From: Streptomyces odontomachi
GTDB taxonomy: Bacteria; Actinomycetota; Actinomycetes; Streptomycetales; Streptomycetaceae
Length of the DNA stretch: 64,000 bases
NCBI RefSeq assembly: GCF_024435355.1
Contig: NZ_JAMJWG010000022.1
Coordinates: 1 to 64,000 of the forward strand
Reading direction: 5' to 3'
Part shown: piece after piece, positions 15,771 through 24,700 of the stretch
Position numbering within the stretch: position 1 is the first letter of the stretch
Layout: every line of letters starts with the position of its first letter
The notes under the pieces: generated by a model
Seen by the model: only the letters and a program-made list of their open reading frames with translations
What the model was told of the DNA's origin: nothing
The model's database searches: none
Position numbers and translations under genes: made by a program

Positions 15771-18538
15771 CGACCGTCCCCCTCAGATGTCGTTCCCTGC
15801 GCTGTGCCCTTGGGGCTTGTCTCCGGCGCCGTGCTCTCGGGGGAGGGCCCCTGCGCCCTGTCTTCGGAGCCCGTCCCCTGCGCTGAGCTCGTGGAGCCGT
15901 CTTCGCCGGCCGTGTTCTCCTCGCGGCCGCGCCGCCAGCCCCGTTGCATGGAGGCCATTCTCCTGCGCACCTCTTCCGCGTCGCGTTCCACGGGTGCGCC
16001 GCCGGTGTCCTCGTCGACCTGGCGTTCGGTGCGCCGCTCGGGTCCGCTCTTGAGCTGCGGTGCCAAGGATGCCTGTCGCACCCGGCGCGGCAGCGGTGTG
16101 GAGCCGGACGGCTGGTCCCGTTGCGGGAGGGCGGCCTGGGCGGGGCGGCGGCGCCTGGGGAGATCGCTCTGCACACCTGCCTCCTGTGTCGAGGCAGCAT
16201 GATGCTGCTGCGGGGTGTCGTTCTCCCGCGGCCGGCTCGGCGTCACCGGATGGCCGTGCGAGCTGACCAGCTTGGGTGTGGTGCGCCGGGGCAGCGGCAC
16301 CGGTCCGCCGGGGCGGTCCGGGCCTCCGGGGCGGGTGGCTTCGCCACGGGGCTCACGGGTGTCGGACGCCTGCTGGTGCTGCTCGCCCGACGGGCGGGCG
16401 CCCGGCCGGCGCCGATGGAACATGCCGCCGTGCTCGCCGTCCTCGTCGTCCAGGGTGCCCGGGAAACCGGCCAGCTCCGCCTTGCCGCCGGACGCGGGGA
16501 CGGGGGCCTCAAGCTCCACCGGGCCGTCGAGCAGGTCCGCGTCCCGCACCGACTTGCGGCGCAGCGGCTTGCTGCCGACCGGGGCCTCCAGCGGGGCGCC
16601 CCCGGAGTCCTCGACGAACAACGCCGGATCGTCTCGGGTGACGTCCCAGGAGTCCGTGAGCAGCGAGTCGGGGATGAACACGATGGCGCTGGTACCGCCG
16701 TACGGCGACTGCTGGAGCGACACGCGCACGTTCTGCCGCTGGGCGAGCCGGCTGACCACGAAAAGGCCCAGCCGGTCGGTGTCGGAGAGCTCGAACTCGG
16801 GGGTCTCGGCGAGTCGCAGATTGGCGTCCAGCAGCACGTCGGGCGCCATGCCGAGGCCGCGGTCGTGGATCTCCAGGGTGAAGCCGTTGGCCACTCGTTC
16901 GCCGATCACCTGCACGGCGGTGTGCGGTGGGGAGAACACGGTGGCGTTCTCCAGGAGTTCGGCGATCAGATGGGTGAGGTCGGCGACCGCGGGGCCGATG
17001 ACGGCCAACCGCGGCAGGCGGCGGACCTCGACGCGCTCGTAGTCCTCGACCTCGGCGACGGAGGCGCGGACGACGTCCATCAGCTGGACCGGTTTGCGCC
17101 ACTGTCGCGAGGGCGCGGCGCCGGAGAGGATGACCAGGCCCTCGGCGTGGCGGCGCATGCGGGTGGTGAGGTGGTCGAGGCGGAAGAGGTCGGCCAGTTC
17201 GTCGGTGTCCTCGGTCCTGCGTTCCATGCTGTCCAGCAGCGTCAGCTGCTTGTGCAGCAGGACCTGGCTGCGGCGGGCGAGGTTGACGAACACCTCGGAG
17301 ACACCGCGCCGCATTTCGGCCTGCCGGACGGCGGCTTCGACTGCGGCCCGCTGGAGGGTGTTGAGAGCCTGGCCGACCTGGCCTATCTCGTTCTTGTCGT
17401 AGTCCAGGCGGGGCGCCTCGGTCTCCACGTCGACCTGCTCGCCGCTGGCCAGCCGGCGCATCACGCCCGGCAGCCGCACACCGGACGCCTCGTGCGCCTC
17501 CGTGCGCAGCTGGTGCAGGTCCCGGATGAGGCTACGGCCGATCCGTATGGAGACGATCAGGGAGAACAGCAGGGCGACCAGGCCGAGGACACCGGCCACC
17601 CCGGCCCGCATGAGGACGCCCACGGACACCGGCCGGACGCGGTCCTGGTAGTGGTCGACCGCGGTGTTGTCCATGTCCCCGAGATCGAGGAGGGCCTTGG
17701 TGGCGATGGTGTTCCAGGTGCCCTTGTCCACCGCACGGGGCGTCCCCGGGACGGCCTTCGCCAGAGCGTCCTCCACCGTCCGCAGCGGCTTGGTGCCCTG
17801 GGCCGTCCAGTAGCGGTTGAACGGGGCGGCGTCGTGGTCGGGGAGCAAGGGGAGGTTGGTGGCGTACAGCAGGCTGCGCTGGGCGCCGAGGTCGGAGATG
17901 AGCCGGATCTCGCTCTGGTTGAGGTGGTTCGCCACCAGGGCCGCGGAGACCACCGCGTCCTCCCTGGCCAGCAGCTCGCGGGCGCGCCCCAGGGAGATCA
18001 CCGCCTGGCCCTGCTTGCTCAGGTCGACGTCGTTGACGCCCTGCATCGACACCAGGAGCTCGTAGCAGGGGTCGACGAGGTCGTCGTACAGGTCGAGCAC
18101 GGTCAGGCCGTCGACACTGCCGCCGTCCACCCTCTGCCGCAGCGTCACCAACCCCTCGAGCGAGTGGGTCAGGGTGGCCAGGCGTTCCTTGGCGTCCTTG
18201 GTCATGCCGTCGCGGACGTCGTCGTCCTTGGCGATCTCCTGCATCTTGGCGACGGCGGTGTTGGTGGCCGTGCGGCTCCTGCGCATCTGCCATTCGACGT
18301 CGGAGGCGCGTGGATCCGCCAGGTAAATGAGCGTCTGGCGGCGCTCACGCTGCATGGCGTGTGCGGTGTCCTCGATCGGGTAGGTCATCTGGTCGACGGC
18401 CTTGGCGAGGCCCAGCAGCTGGAGCGCCTCCCGGCCGGTCACGACCGTGGCGAATCCCCAGATCGCGGTCAGGGTGACCAAGGGCACGAGCAACAGCGCC
18501 ACGATCTTCCGGCGGATCGATTTCCCGCGAAAGCGCAT
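15767..18538 (-). CDS. cvnA: Conservon sensor histidine kinase-like protein CvnA
   Basis: This 923-residue membrane sensor starts the conservon. The first membrane helix is at about 10-35 (IVALLLVPLVTLTAIWGFA), followed by an extracytoplasmic nitrate/nitrite-sensing-like domain, a second helix at about 300-325, a HAMP linker, and a kinase part with FVNLARRSQVLLHKQL and FRLDHLTTRMRRHAEGLVIL. The ATP-binding domain has ELLENATVFSPP (N box) and EIHDRGLGMAPDVL (G1). From about residue 640 the protein is a long Pro/Arg/Thr-rich, probably disordered tail, which is a family trait. The start MRFRGKS at 18538 is preferred over an ATG 93 bp upstream because it puts the basic flank next to the first helix. 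Confidence 0.93.
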   Translation of the reverse strand: MRFRGKSIRRKIVALLLVPLVTLTAIWGFATVVTGREALQLLGLAKAVDQMTYPIEDTAHAMQRERRQTLIYLADPRASDVEWQMRRSRTATNTAVAKMQEIAKDDDVRDGMTKDAKERLATLTHSLEGLVTLRQRVDGGSVDGLTVLDLYDDLVDPCYELLVSMQGVNDVDLSKQGQAVISLGRARELLAREDAVVSAALVANHLNQSEIRLISDLGAQRSLLYATNLPLLPDHDAAPFNRYWTAQGTKPLRTVEDALAKAVPGTPRAVDKGTWNTIATKALLDLGDMDNTAVDHYQDRVRPVSVGVLMRAGVAGVLGLVALLFSLIVSIRIGRSLIRDLHQLRTEAHEASGVRLPGVMRRLASGEQVDVETEAPRLDYDKNEIGQVGQALNTLQRAAVEAAVRQAEMRRGVSEVFVNLARRSQVLLHKQLTLLDSMERRTEDTDELADLFRLDHLTTRMRRHAEGLVILSGAAPSRQWRKPVQLMDVVRASVAEVEDYERVEVRRLPRLAVIGPAVADLTHLIAELLENATVFSPPHTAVQVIGERVANGFTLEIHDRGLGMAPDVLLDANLRLAETPEFELSDTDRLGLFVVSRLAQRQNVRVSLQQSPYGGTSAIVFIPDSLLTDSWDVTRDDPALFVEDSGGAPLEAPVGSKPLRRKSVRDADLLDGPVELEAPVPASGGKAELAGFPGTLDDEDGEHGGMFHRRRPGARPSGEQHQQASDTREPRGEATRPGGPDRPGGPVPLPRRTTPKLVSSHGHPVTPSRPRENDTPQQHHAASTQEAGVQSDLPRRRRPAQAALPQRDQPSGSTPLPRRVRQASLAPQLKSGPERRTERQVDEDTGGAPVERDAEEVRRRMASMQRGWRRGREENTAGEDGSTSSAQGTGSEDRAQGPSPESTAPETSPKGTAQGTTSEGDGR

Positions 18539-18570
18539 GGCCTCCCCCAGCTTGCCCCCTTCGGCCGGGG

Positions 18571-18605
18571 GTGTACGTGAACAGCGTATGCGGTGTACGT
18601 CAACA
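18571..18605. promoter_or_regulatory. Two 13-bp direct repeats upstream of cvnA
   Basis: GTGTACGTGAACA at 18571-18583 and GTGTACGTCAACA at 18593-18605 differ at one base, with a 22-bp period. They lie 33-67 bp before the cvnA start, where a promoter would be. A regulator operator is the simplest reading; the protein is not identified. Confidence 0.45.
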
Positions 18606-19024
18606 AACGGCGCGAGCCTACTACTCGTCACCGATCAACTCGAAGGCCCGTAGCGTCGACTCCGAAATACCGGATGACCAGGTCGTCCATAGTTGTCCGG
18701 CCATTACGGGAGATGACGGTTCGCGGATGTGCCCAGGACGGGTACGCGGCCCCGTGGGGCGCCACCCGCAGTTGGCTGATTCTTTTCGATCCGTAGGGAA
18801 TCTTCAGAGAGGCTTTGTTCGTCTTCCTGGACAAGGGGTTCACTCTGAGGAGGGGCCATCGGGAGCTGCGAGGTTCCCAGTTCGCGTAAAGCAGGCCAAG
18901 CCGGGCAGACGTGGTGGGGCCGGCTCGGCAGCTGGCCGCATCATTCAAGTCAGTCGCATACGACTGATCCGTACGAACCGCGGGTGTACCGGAAGAAGGT
19001 CCGACGAAGGTGGGGAGTGACGTT
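18606..19024. other. Rest of the divergent intergenic region between cvnA and a small membrane protein gene
   Basis: This holds no convincing gene. It must contain the promoters of both divergent genes. Only the ribosome site GGGGAG at about 19012-19017 for the plus-strand gene was recognised. Confidence 0.5.
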
Positions 19025-19534
19025 GTGAAGGGCACGGCAGGGCCGGGCAGGGCCTTGGCACGGGAAGCAGCGGATGGCCCGGCACAGGACCCTCGGTGGC
19101 GTCCGGGCGATGCCCCGGCACCCTCGCGCCGGGCTCCGGAAGGCCGCCAGTGGGACCGTACACAGCTGTGGAAGGACGAACCCGCACGGAAGCGCCGGCT
19201 GCCCGACCCGGTGCGCACCGCGGCGGTGCGTGCGGTCCTCATCGTCGCGGTGACGCTGGTCCAGGCGATGACGGCGTTCCTGTGCACGATGGCCGGATCG
19301 TGGCTGGCTTTCCCCATGGTGCTCAGCAGCATCGCCAGCACGGTCGTCGCCACCTGGGCAGTGCTGGACGTCTGGGTCACCCGCCAGGTGTGGAACCAGC
19401 GCCACGGCGTGGTCTCCGCGCCCAGCAGCTCCGCCCGGCAGCGACGGCGGGAGCGGCGCAGGGCACGCCGTGAGGCCCGTCCCGCACGGATACGTGAGGC
19501 GGGCGGCGGCCCCCGTCGGCTATCGCATCCGTAG
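19025..19534 (+). CDS. Small membrane protein, function unknown
   Basis: The 169-residue product has a hydrophilic Pro/Arg-rich N-terminus of about 65 residues, two adjacent membrane helices (about 68-90, VRAVLIVAVTLVQAMTAFLC, and 95-118), and a very basic C-terminal tail (RQRRRERRRARREARPAR) that should stay in the cytoplasm. The GTG at 19025 follows GGGGAGTGACGTT and is preferred over GTG 19010. The family was not recognised. It is divergent from the conservon and convergent with the SMC operon, so it is probably its own transcription unit. Confidence 0.7.
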   Translation: MKGTAGPGRALAREAADGPAQDPRWRPGDAPAPSRRAPEGRQWDRTQLWKDEPARKRRLPDPVRTAAVRAVLIVAVTLVQAMTAFLCTMAGSWLAFPMVLSSIASTVVATWAVLDVWVTRQVWNQRHGVVSAPSSSARQRRRERRRARREARPARIREAGGGPRRLSHP

Positions 19535-19602
19535 CGGCGGTCGGTGCCCGCCGGGACGACCTTTCGGCCGATGTGGGGCGGTTGCCGACCCTGCGCTGGC
19601 AC

Positions 19603-19633
19603 GCCGCGTGCGGGGCGAATCCCCGCACGCGGC
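19603..19633. terminator. Perfect 13-bp stem-loop between convergent genes
   Basis: GCCGCGTGCGGGG (19603-19615) pairs perfectly with CCCCGCACGCGGC (19621-19633) around a 5-base loop. It lies between the stop of the small membrane protein and the stop of the SMC-type gene and would serve both strands. Confidence 0.85.
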
Positions 19634-19656
19634 AGGGGTGCACACGCGGAGGGGGT

Positions 19657-22600
19657 TCAGGCGGGCCGTGCGCCCGCCGGGCGGCGGTACATACGGGTTG
19701 CGGTGATCTCCCCGTGGATGGCCTCTTCGCCCGGATCCTGCTGGGGCAGGCCGGGGCGAAGGTGTTCTTCCACGCTGATGTACTTGAGCCCGGCACGCAG
19801 GTCCGCGTCATTGCGAAGCCGGATCACCAGCGGGAACTCGGCCAGTGCGGTCGTGTCGAAGAGCCCGGTGGTGTACAGCAGCTGCACCCCCAGGGCGTCG
19901 GCCACGGCGCGCTGAAGCTCCAGCAGATATGTGGCGTTGGCCCGGCCGATCGGGTTGTCCAGGAACAGGGTGCCGGCGTGGTGGTGCTTCTCGCGCCCCC
20001 GGTCGTTGGACCGCAGCGCGGCCATGGTGCAGTACAGCGCGATGGCAGCGGTGAGCAGCTGGCCGCCGGAGAACACATCGCCCATCTGGCCGACCGGCAC
20101 CCGCTCGGCGCGCAGCACCGCGTCCGGCTTGAGGATCTCCACGCTGATGCCGCGCGGCTGGAGTGCCGCGTGCACTCCGCGCAGCAGCAGGGACATCCCG
20201 TCGCGCCGCAGGTCGGAGTTCTTCCGGACGGCGGCCCGGGTCGCCTCGTCGATGACCTCGCCGAGGCGCTCCGTGAGCGTCGCCTGGTCGGGCTCGTCGA
20301 AACGGATGCGCAGGAACTCCTGTCCTGACCACTCGCCGAGCCCCTCCGGCAGCCGGGACAGCCGCTGTGCGGAACGCAGCGTGGCCAACGCCTGCTCGAC
20401 CATGCCGCGCAGCCGGTCGACGATGCTGTCGCGGTTGCGCTCCAACTGCGCCAGCTCATCGGTGAGGACACGCAGCCGGGGCGCGAAGGCCTCCGCCCAC
20501 GGGGCCGCGTGTTCGGGGAGTGCGGCAGCGGGCAGCTCCCGGATCTGCTGGCGGGCAGGGGTGCGCACCTGTTCGTAGCGGGTGGCGTTCGCATGGCGTA
20601 CGAGGACGTCGCTCGCCTCGCGCACCGAGGCCTCAGCCGCGGACAGGTCGGCGGCGCAGCCGCGCAGTGACCGGCGTGCCTCGCCGGCCGCGTGCCGAGC
20701 CTCCTGCAAGCTGCCCTGATAGGGCTCGGGTTCCTCGCCCTGCTCGGCCGCATCGTGGTGGTCGCGGAGCAGGTCCCGGAGCAGCGCCGCGGTCTCGTCG
20801 AAGCCGGCGGCGGCGTCCTCGGCGGCGCGGTGGGCGGCGAGGAGTTCGGCGTGCGCCTCGCGTGCCTGGCTCACCGCCTCGGTGTGCGCGCTGAGTTCGG
20901 TGGTGGCGGTGCGCAGCAGGCTCTGGGCGTGGTCGGCGTCGGTGGGCTCCAGAGGGTCCGGGAGCTCGGTGTGCGCCGTGCCGTCTTCGGGAGCCAGCCG
21001 CTCGGCTTCGCCGCGCAGCCTGCCCAGCTGCTCGCTCGCCGTGGTCGCGCGTCCCTCCAGGAGTTGGACGTGTTCCTCCGCGCGGGCCGCCGCGGCCTGC
21101 CGGGACGGGCCGTCGGCGCCGTCCGGGGACTGCAACAGCTGCGCGGCGCGGGTGCGCACCTTGTTGCTGAGCCGGTCCAGCTCGGCGCGTGCCGCGCTCT
21201 CGTCGCTCTCGGCGCGGGCCTGCTCGGCACGGAGATCGGCGCCCACGCCGGCCTTCTCGTACACCTGGGAGGCGGCGCGGTAGGCCTCGCGCAGGGCGGG
21301 CAGGGACGTGGCAGGGTCCGGGACCCGCCGGTCCCTTCGCGCGGGGCGGTCGGCGGCGGGCAGGTCGTCGGCAAGCACGTCGTCCGGGGCGCCTGCGATG
21401 TCGGCGCGCTCGGCGCGCAGGGCCCGCGCGGTGCGGTGTGCGTCGTCGGCGGCGCGCTGGGCGGCGCGGCGGTCCTCGTCGGCGGCACGGGCACGCTCCA
21501 GGCAGGTCTGGGCGCGGGCCTCGGACTCGACGGCGTCGTCGGCGAGTTCGCGCAGCCTGGCCTGCCATCCGGAGCGCTCCCGGAGCCGGAAGGCGAGTCC
21601 GGCGAGGGCGTCGGCGGCGCGCCGGGCGAGCTGTGCGGCCTCCTGCCGCTCGTCCCGTGCCGCCGCCGCTTCGGCGGCCGCCTCCTCGGCCTCGGCACGG
21701 GCCGTACGGGCCTCGGCAAGCTCGGCCTCGGCCTCCTGCGCGAACACGGTCGCGGAGTGCGCCGCCGCCGCGAGCTCGGCGAGCCGGCCGGCGGGGCAGG
21801 CCGCCCGCCAGGAGACCAGGCGCGCGGCCAGCTCACGGTCCCCCGCCAGCCGGGCGGCCAGTTCCCTGATCTCCTCGTCCCGGCGCGCGGCCCGCCCACG
21901 TAGCGCCTGGCGCTCCTCGTCGGCGGCGAACTCGTCGTGCATGGCCGGGTTCGGCGGCACCAGGAAGACCGCATGAGCCCCGTCGGGGCCCTGCATCGCG
22001 GCACCGTCGCCGTCCGGGCCGGCGGGTACGGGAGCGAGCAGGGCTGCGGCGGTACCGACGGCAACGGTGGAACGGGGCAGCAGGGCCGCGTCGCCGAGCA
22101 CCTCACGGGCCCGGGCATGGGTGCCGGGATCCGTGATGATCACGCCGTCGACCAACTCGGGACGGGCGGCGAGCACCCGGGCGTGGTCCACCGGGTCGAC
22201 GGCCTGGGCCAGGTACCGCCAGCCCGGCAGCGCCGGGATGCCGTGCTCACCGAGGTAGGCGACGGTGGCCAGCACATCGGGCCCGGGCGGCAGCAGCCCG
22301 CCGTCGCCGAGCGCGGCCAGGATGCGGGCATCGTCAGCCGCGGCCGTGCGCAGGTCGAACAGCTGCCGCTCGGCGGCGGCCACCGTCTCGTCGAGCAGCC
22401 GCTCCAGGTCGTCGGCGCACCGGTCCAGCTCGTCGCCGGTGAGCGGGCCCGAGGTGCGGTCACGTGGAGCGGCGGCTGACGGGTGCGGGCCGGCGGGGTC
22501 CGCGCCGGCGTGCGTGGGGTCGGGCCCGGCGGGATGGGGAGCGCTGCCGATGTCCTCGGCGATCCGGGTGCCCCCGGGCTCCCCGGTGTCTCCCGCCGCG

Positions 22601-24552
22601 GCGGGACGGCCGGTGCTTCCGGGACCGGCGGTCGCGCCGGTACCGTCCGCGGCCGCGGAATCGGCGGCGGTCTCGGAGCCCATGGTGCCGCCGGTGGGCA
22701 CGAGGGCGCCGGGCAGGCCCAGCAGGGCGGTGACGCGGGGGTCGGCGGTGAGGGACTCGGCTGCGCGCAGTTCGGCCTGGTGGGCGCGCTCGGCGGCGGT
22801 GGCGGCGTCGGACGCGCGGGCCGCGGTCAGCTCGGCGCGGCTCTCCACGGCGACCGCTTCCCTGGCGCGTTCCGCGGTGCGGCGGGCGGCTTCGCGCGCG
22901 GTGTCCCATGCGGCGACGGCGGTCTTCTCCGCGTCGCTCGCGGCGAGTGCCGCACGGGCCGGGTCGGCGTCCGGGGCGCTGTCGTCGAGCCAACCGGCGC
23001 GCACCGCCTCGGTGGTCTCCTCTTCGACCTCCGCCAGCCGCTGGCGCAGGTGGTCCGCCTCGCTGCGGGCGCGCTGGGCCTCGGTGGCGGCTGCGGTGGC
23101 GTCACGGTGTGCGGTCTCGCTGGTCTCCTGGAGTCCGCTGGAACGCGCCTCGCCTTCGGCCGCCAGCCGTTCGGCGTCGACGGCGGCCGCGTCCAGGGCG
23201 CGCACCAGGTCACCGGCGGCCTGGGCGCGGGCCGCCAGCGCGGGGGCGGCGTCCCGCTCGGCCTCGCGGATGGCGGCGGCGACGCGGGCCGCGCGATCGG
23301 CGGCGGCACGGTGCCGCAGCACGGCCTCCGCGGCCTGCCATGCCGCGTACAGCGTGCGGGCGTCGGCGAGTTCGCGCTTGTGGGCAGCGGCGGCCTTCTC
23401 GGCGCCGGCGAGGGCGAGCGAGGCGTGTCGGTACGCCAGTTCCGCCGCGATCAGGGCGCTGCGCTCGCGGGTCCGCTCGGTCTCGGTGACGGTGTGGGCG
23501 GCCGAGGTGACCTGCCCTGCCAGCTCGGTGGCCCGGTGGCGTTCCTGCGTGCCGCGGGCGGCGAGGCGGCGGGCGAGCGTCCTGGTGCGGCGCTCGGCTC
23601 CGGCGTGGATGTCGCGGGCGCGTGACCGCACCTCGGCGGCGTCGACGATGCGGCCCAGGAGGTCGACGGAGCCGGCGGTGAAGTCGCGTTCGGCGATGAG
23701 CTCGGCGCGCCGTCCGAGCTTGTTGCCGAATCCGCTGACGAGGTCGGCGAGTCCGTCGGTGTCCCGGGTGTCGGTGACGGCGCGCAGCAGCAGGTCGGTG
23801 AAGTCGGCGTCCTTCTTGACCGCGAAGAGTCCGGCCGCCTCGCCCTCGTCGGCGTTCATCTCCCGCTGGTAGCGGAACAGCTCGGGGTCCAGGCCGAGCT
23901 CGCCGAGGTGCTCGGTCCAGCGTTCGTGGATCTCCTCCCAGTGCACGTCGAGGTGCGGGTAGACCTTGTCGGCCTCGGTGAGCGCGTCGCGGAAGCCCTT
24001 CATCGTGCGTCGCCGGCCGCGGGCGCCGGACAGGCCCTCGACGGGCGGGCGCACGGCGGTCGACTCGGCGACGGGCAGGTTGTCCAGGCTGAGGCCGGCT
24101 CCTGGTCGGAACGAGTACCACGCCTCGGCGAACTTGCGTGGATCGCTGGAGACCTGCCGTCCTCGCCACTCGCTCACCTTGCCGACGACGACGCAGGCAC
24201 CCGTGCGGGTGTGCTGCCACTCCAGGGCGACGTGACCGCAGTCGTCGGCGAGCAGGAACTTGCGCAGCACGCCGGAGCTGGCGCCGCCCAGGGTGTTGCG
24301 GTGGCCGGGCAGCATGACGGAGAAGATCAACTTGAGCAGGACGGACTTGCCGCCGCCGTTCTCCAGGAAGAGCACTCCTGCGGGAGCCGGGCGGCGGGGC
24401 GGGCCGGTCGGCTCGTCCTCGAAGAACTCCGCCTGGGTGGGCGCGGGGTCCGGCACCGGTTCGCCGACCCCTCGCAGGTCCAGCACGGTGTCGGCGTAGC
24501 GCGCACCGGCGGGCCCGATGGAGTAGAGGCGGACGCGGGACAGCTCGTACAT
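19657..24552 (-). CDS. SMC/MukB-like (Wadjet JetC-like) coiled-coil ATPase
   Basis: At 1631 residues this is a full-size SMC-type protein. The N-terminal head has Walker A in LENGGGKSVLLKLIF (Lys69, Ser70). Two Ala/Glu/Arg-rich coiled-coil arms run roughly 290-610 and 900-1380. They flank a Gly/Pro-rich linker (about 610-690) and a globular hinge-like part (ALPGWRYLAQAVDPVDHAR). The C-terminal head has the ABC signature FSGGQLLTAAIAL (Ser1495) and Walker B TLFLDNPIGRANA with Asp1532. Asn1533 occupies the place of the usual catalytic Glu. The closing segment VQLLYTTGLFDTTALAEFP resembles MukB-type heads. It is third in an operon with kleisin-like and MukE/JetB-like genes, so a DNA-loop-extruding complex in chromosome maintenance or plasmid defence is inferred. 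No SbcD or JetD gene adjoins. Confidence 0.82.
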   Translation of the reverse strand: MYELSRVRLYSIGPAGARYADTVLDLRGVGEPVPDPAPTQAEFFEDEPTGPPRRPAPAGVLFLENGGGKSVLLKLIFSVMLPGHRNTLGGASSGVLRKFLLADDCGHVALEWQHTRTGACVVVGKVSEWRGRQVSSDPRKFAEAWYSFRPGAGLSLDNLPVAESTAVRPPVEGLSGARGRRRTMKGFRDALTEADKVYPHLDVHWEEIHERWTEHLGELGLDPELFRYQREMNADEGEAAGLFAVKKDADFTDLLLRAVTDTRDTDGLADLVSGFGNKLGRRAELIAERDFTAGSVDLLGRIVDAAEVRSRARDIHAGAERRTRTLARRLAARGTQERHRATELAGQVTSAAHTVTETERTRERSALIAAELAYRHASLALAGAEKAAAAHKRELADARTLYAAWQAAEAVLRHRAAADRAARVAAAIREAERDAAPALAARAQAAGDLVRALDAAAVDAERLAAEGEARSSGLQETSETAHRDATAAATEAQRARSEADHLRQRLAEVEEETTEAVRAGWLDDSAPDADPARAALAASDAEKTAVAAWDTAREAARRTAERAREAVAVESRAELTAARASDAATAAERAHQAELRAAESLTADPRVTALLGLPGALVPTGGTMGSETAADSAAADGTGATAGPGSTGRPAAAGDTGEPGGTRIAEDIGSAPHPAGPDPTHAGADPAGPHPSAAAPRDRTSGPLTGDELDRCADDLERLLDETVAAAERQLFDLRTAAADDARILAALGDGGLLPPGPDVLATVAYLGEHGIPALPGWRYLAQAVDPVDHARVLAARPELVDGVIITDPGTHARAREVLGDAALLPRSTVAVGTAAALLAPVPAGPDGDGAAMQGPDGAHAVFLVPPNPAMHDEFAADEERQALRGRAARRDEEIRELAARLAGDRELAARLVSWRAACPAGRLAELAAAAHSATVFAQEAEAELAEARTARAEAEEAAAEAAAARDERQEAAQLARRAADALAGLAFRLRERSGWQARLRELADDAVESEARAQTCLERARAADEDRRAAQRAADDAHRTARALRAERADIAGAPDDVLADDLPAADRPARRDRRVPDPATSLPALREAYRAASQVYEKAGVGADLRAEQARAESDESAARAELDRLSNKVRTRAAQLLQSPDGADGPSRQAAAARAEEHVQLLEGRATTASEQLGRLRGEAERLAPEDGTAHTELPDPLEPTDADHAQSLLRTATTELSAHTEAVSQAREAHAELLAAHRAAEDAAAGFDETAALLRDLLRDHHDAAEQGEEPEPYQGSLQEARHAAGEARRSLRGCAADLSAAEASVREASDVLVRHANATRYEQVRTPARQQIRELPAAALPEHAAPWAEAFAPRLRVLTDELAQLERNRDSIVDRLRGMVEQALATLRSAQRLSRLPEGLGEWSGQEFLRIRFDEPDQATLTERLGEVIDEATRAAVRKNSDLRRDGMSLLLRGVHAALQPRGISVEILKPDAVLRAERVPVGQMGDVFSGGQLLTAAIALYCTMAALRSNDRGREKHHHAGTLFLDNPIGRANATYLLELQRAVADALGVQLLYTTGLFDTTALAEFPLVIRLRNDADLRAGLKYISVEEHLRPGLPQQDPGEEAIHGEITATRMYRRPAGARPA

Positions 24553-24570
24553 GGCGGCGGAACTCTCGTC

Positions 24571-24598
24571 GGGGCTCGGGGCTCGGGGCTCGGGGCTC
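24571..24598. repeat. Four tandem copies of a GGGGCTC heptamer
   Basis: Four perfect GGGGCTC units lie in the 148-bp gap between the MukE/JetB-like gene and the SMC-type gene, 19 bp before the SMC start. On the coding strand this reads as GAGCCCC repeats, so it may replace or modulate a weak ribosome site; slippage would alter spacing. Confidence 0.8.
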
Positions 24599-24700
24599 GG
24601 GATCAGGGTCGGGGCTGGTCGTTCGGGGCGGGGAGTTCGTGCTTCGGGGGCGGAACCGGGGGGACGCTAGGGGCCGGGCGGAGGGCCGGGCGCGGGTGGG

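Noticed and set aside
19657..24552. SbcC nuclease subunit
   Set aside because: No SbcD phosphoesterase gene adjoins, there is no zinc-hook CxxC in the middle, and the neighbours fit kleisin-type partners better.
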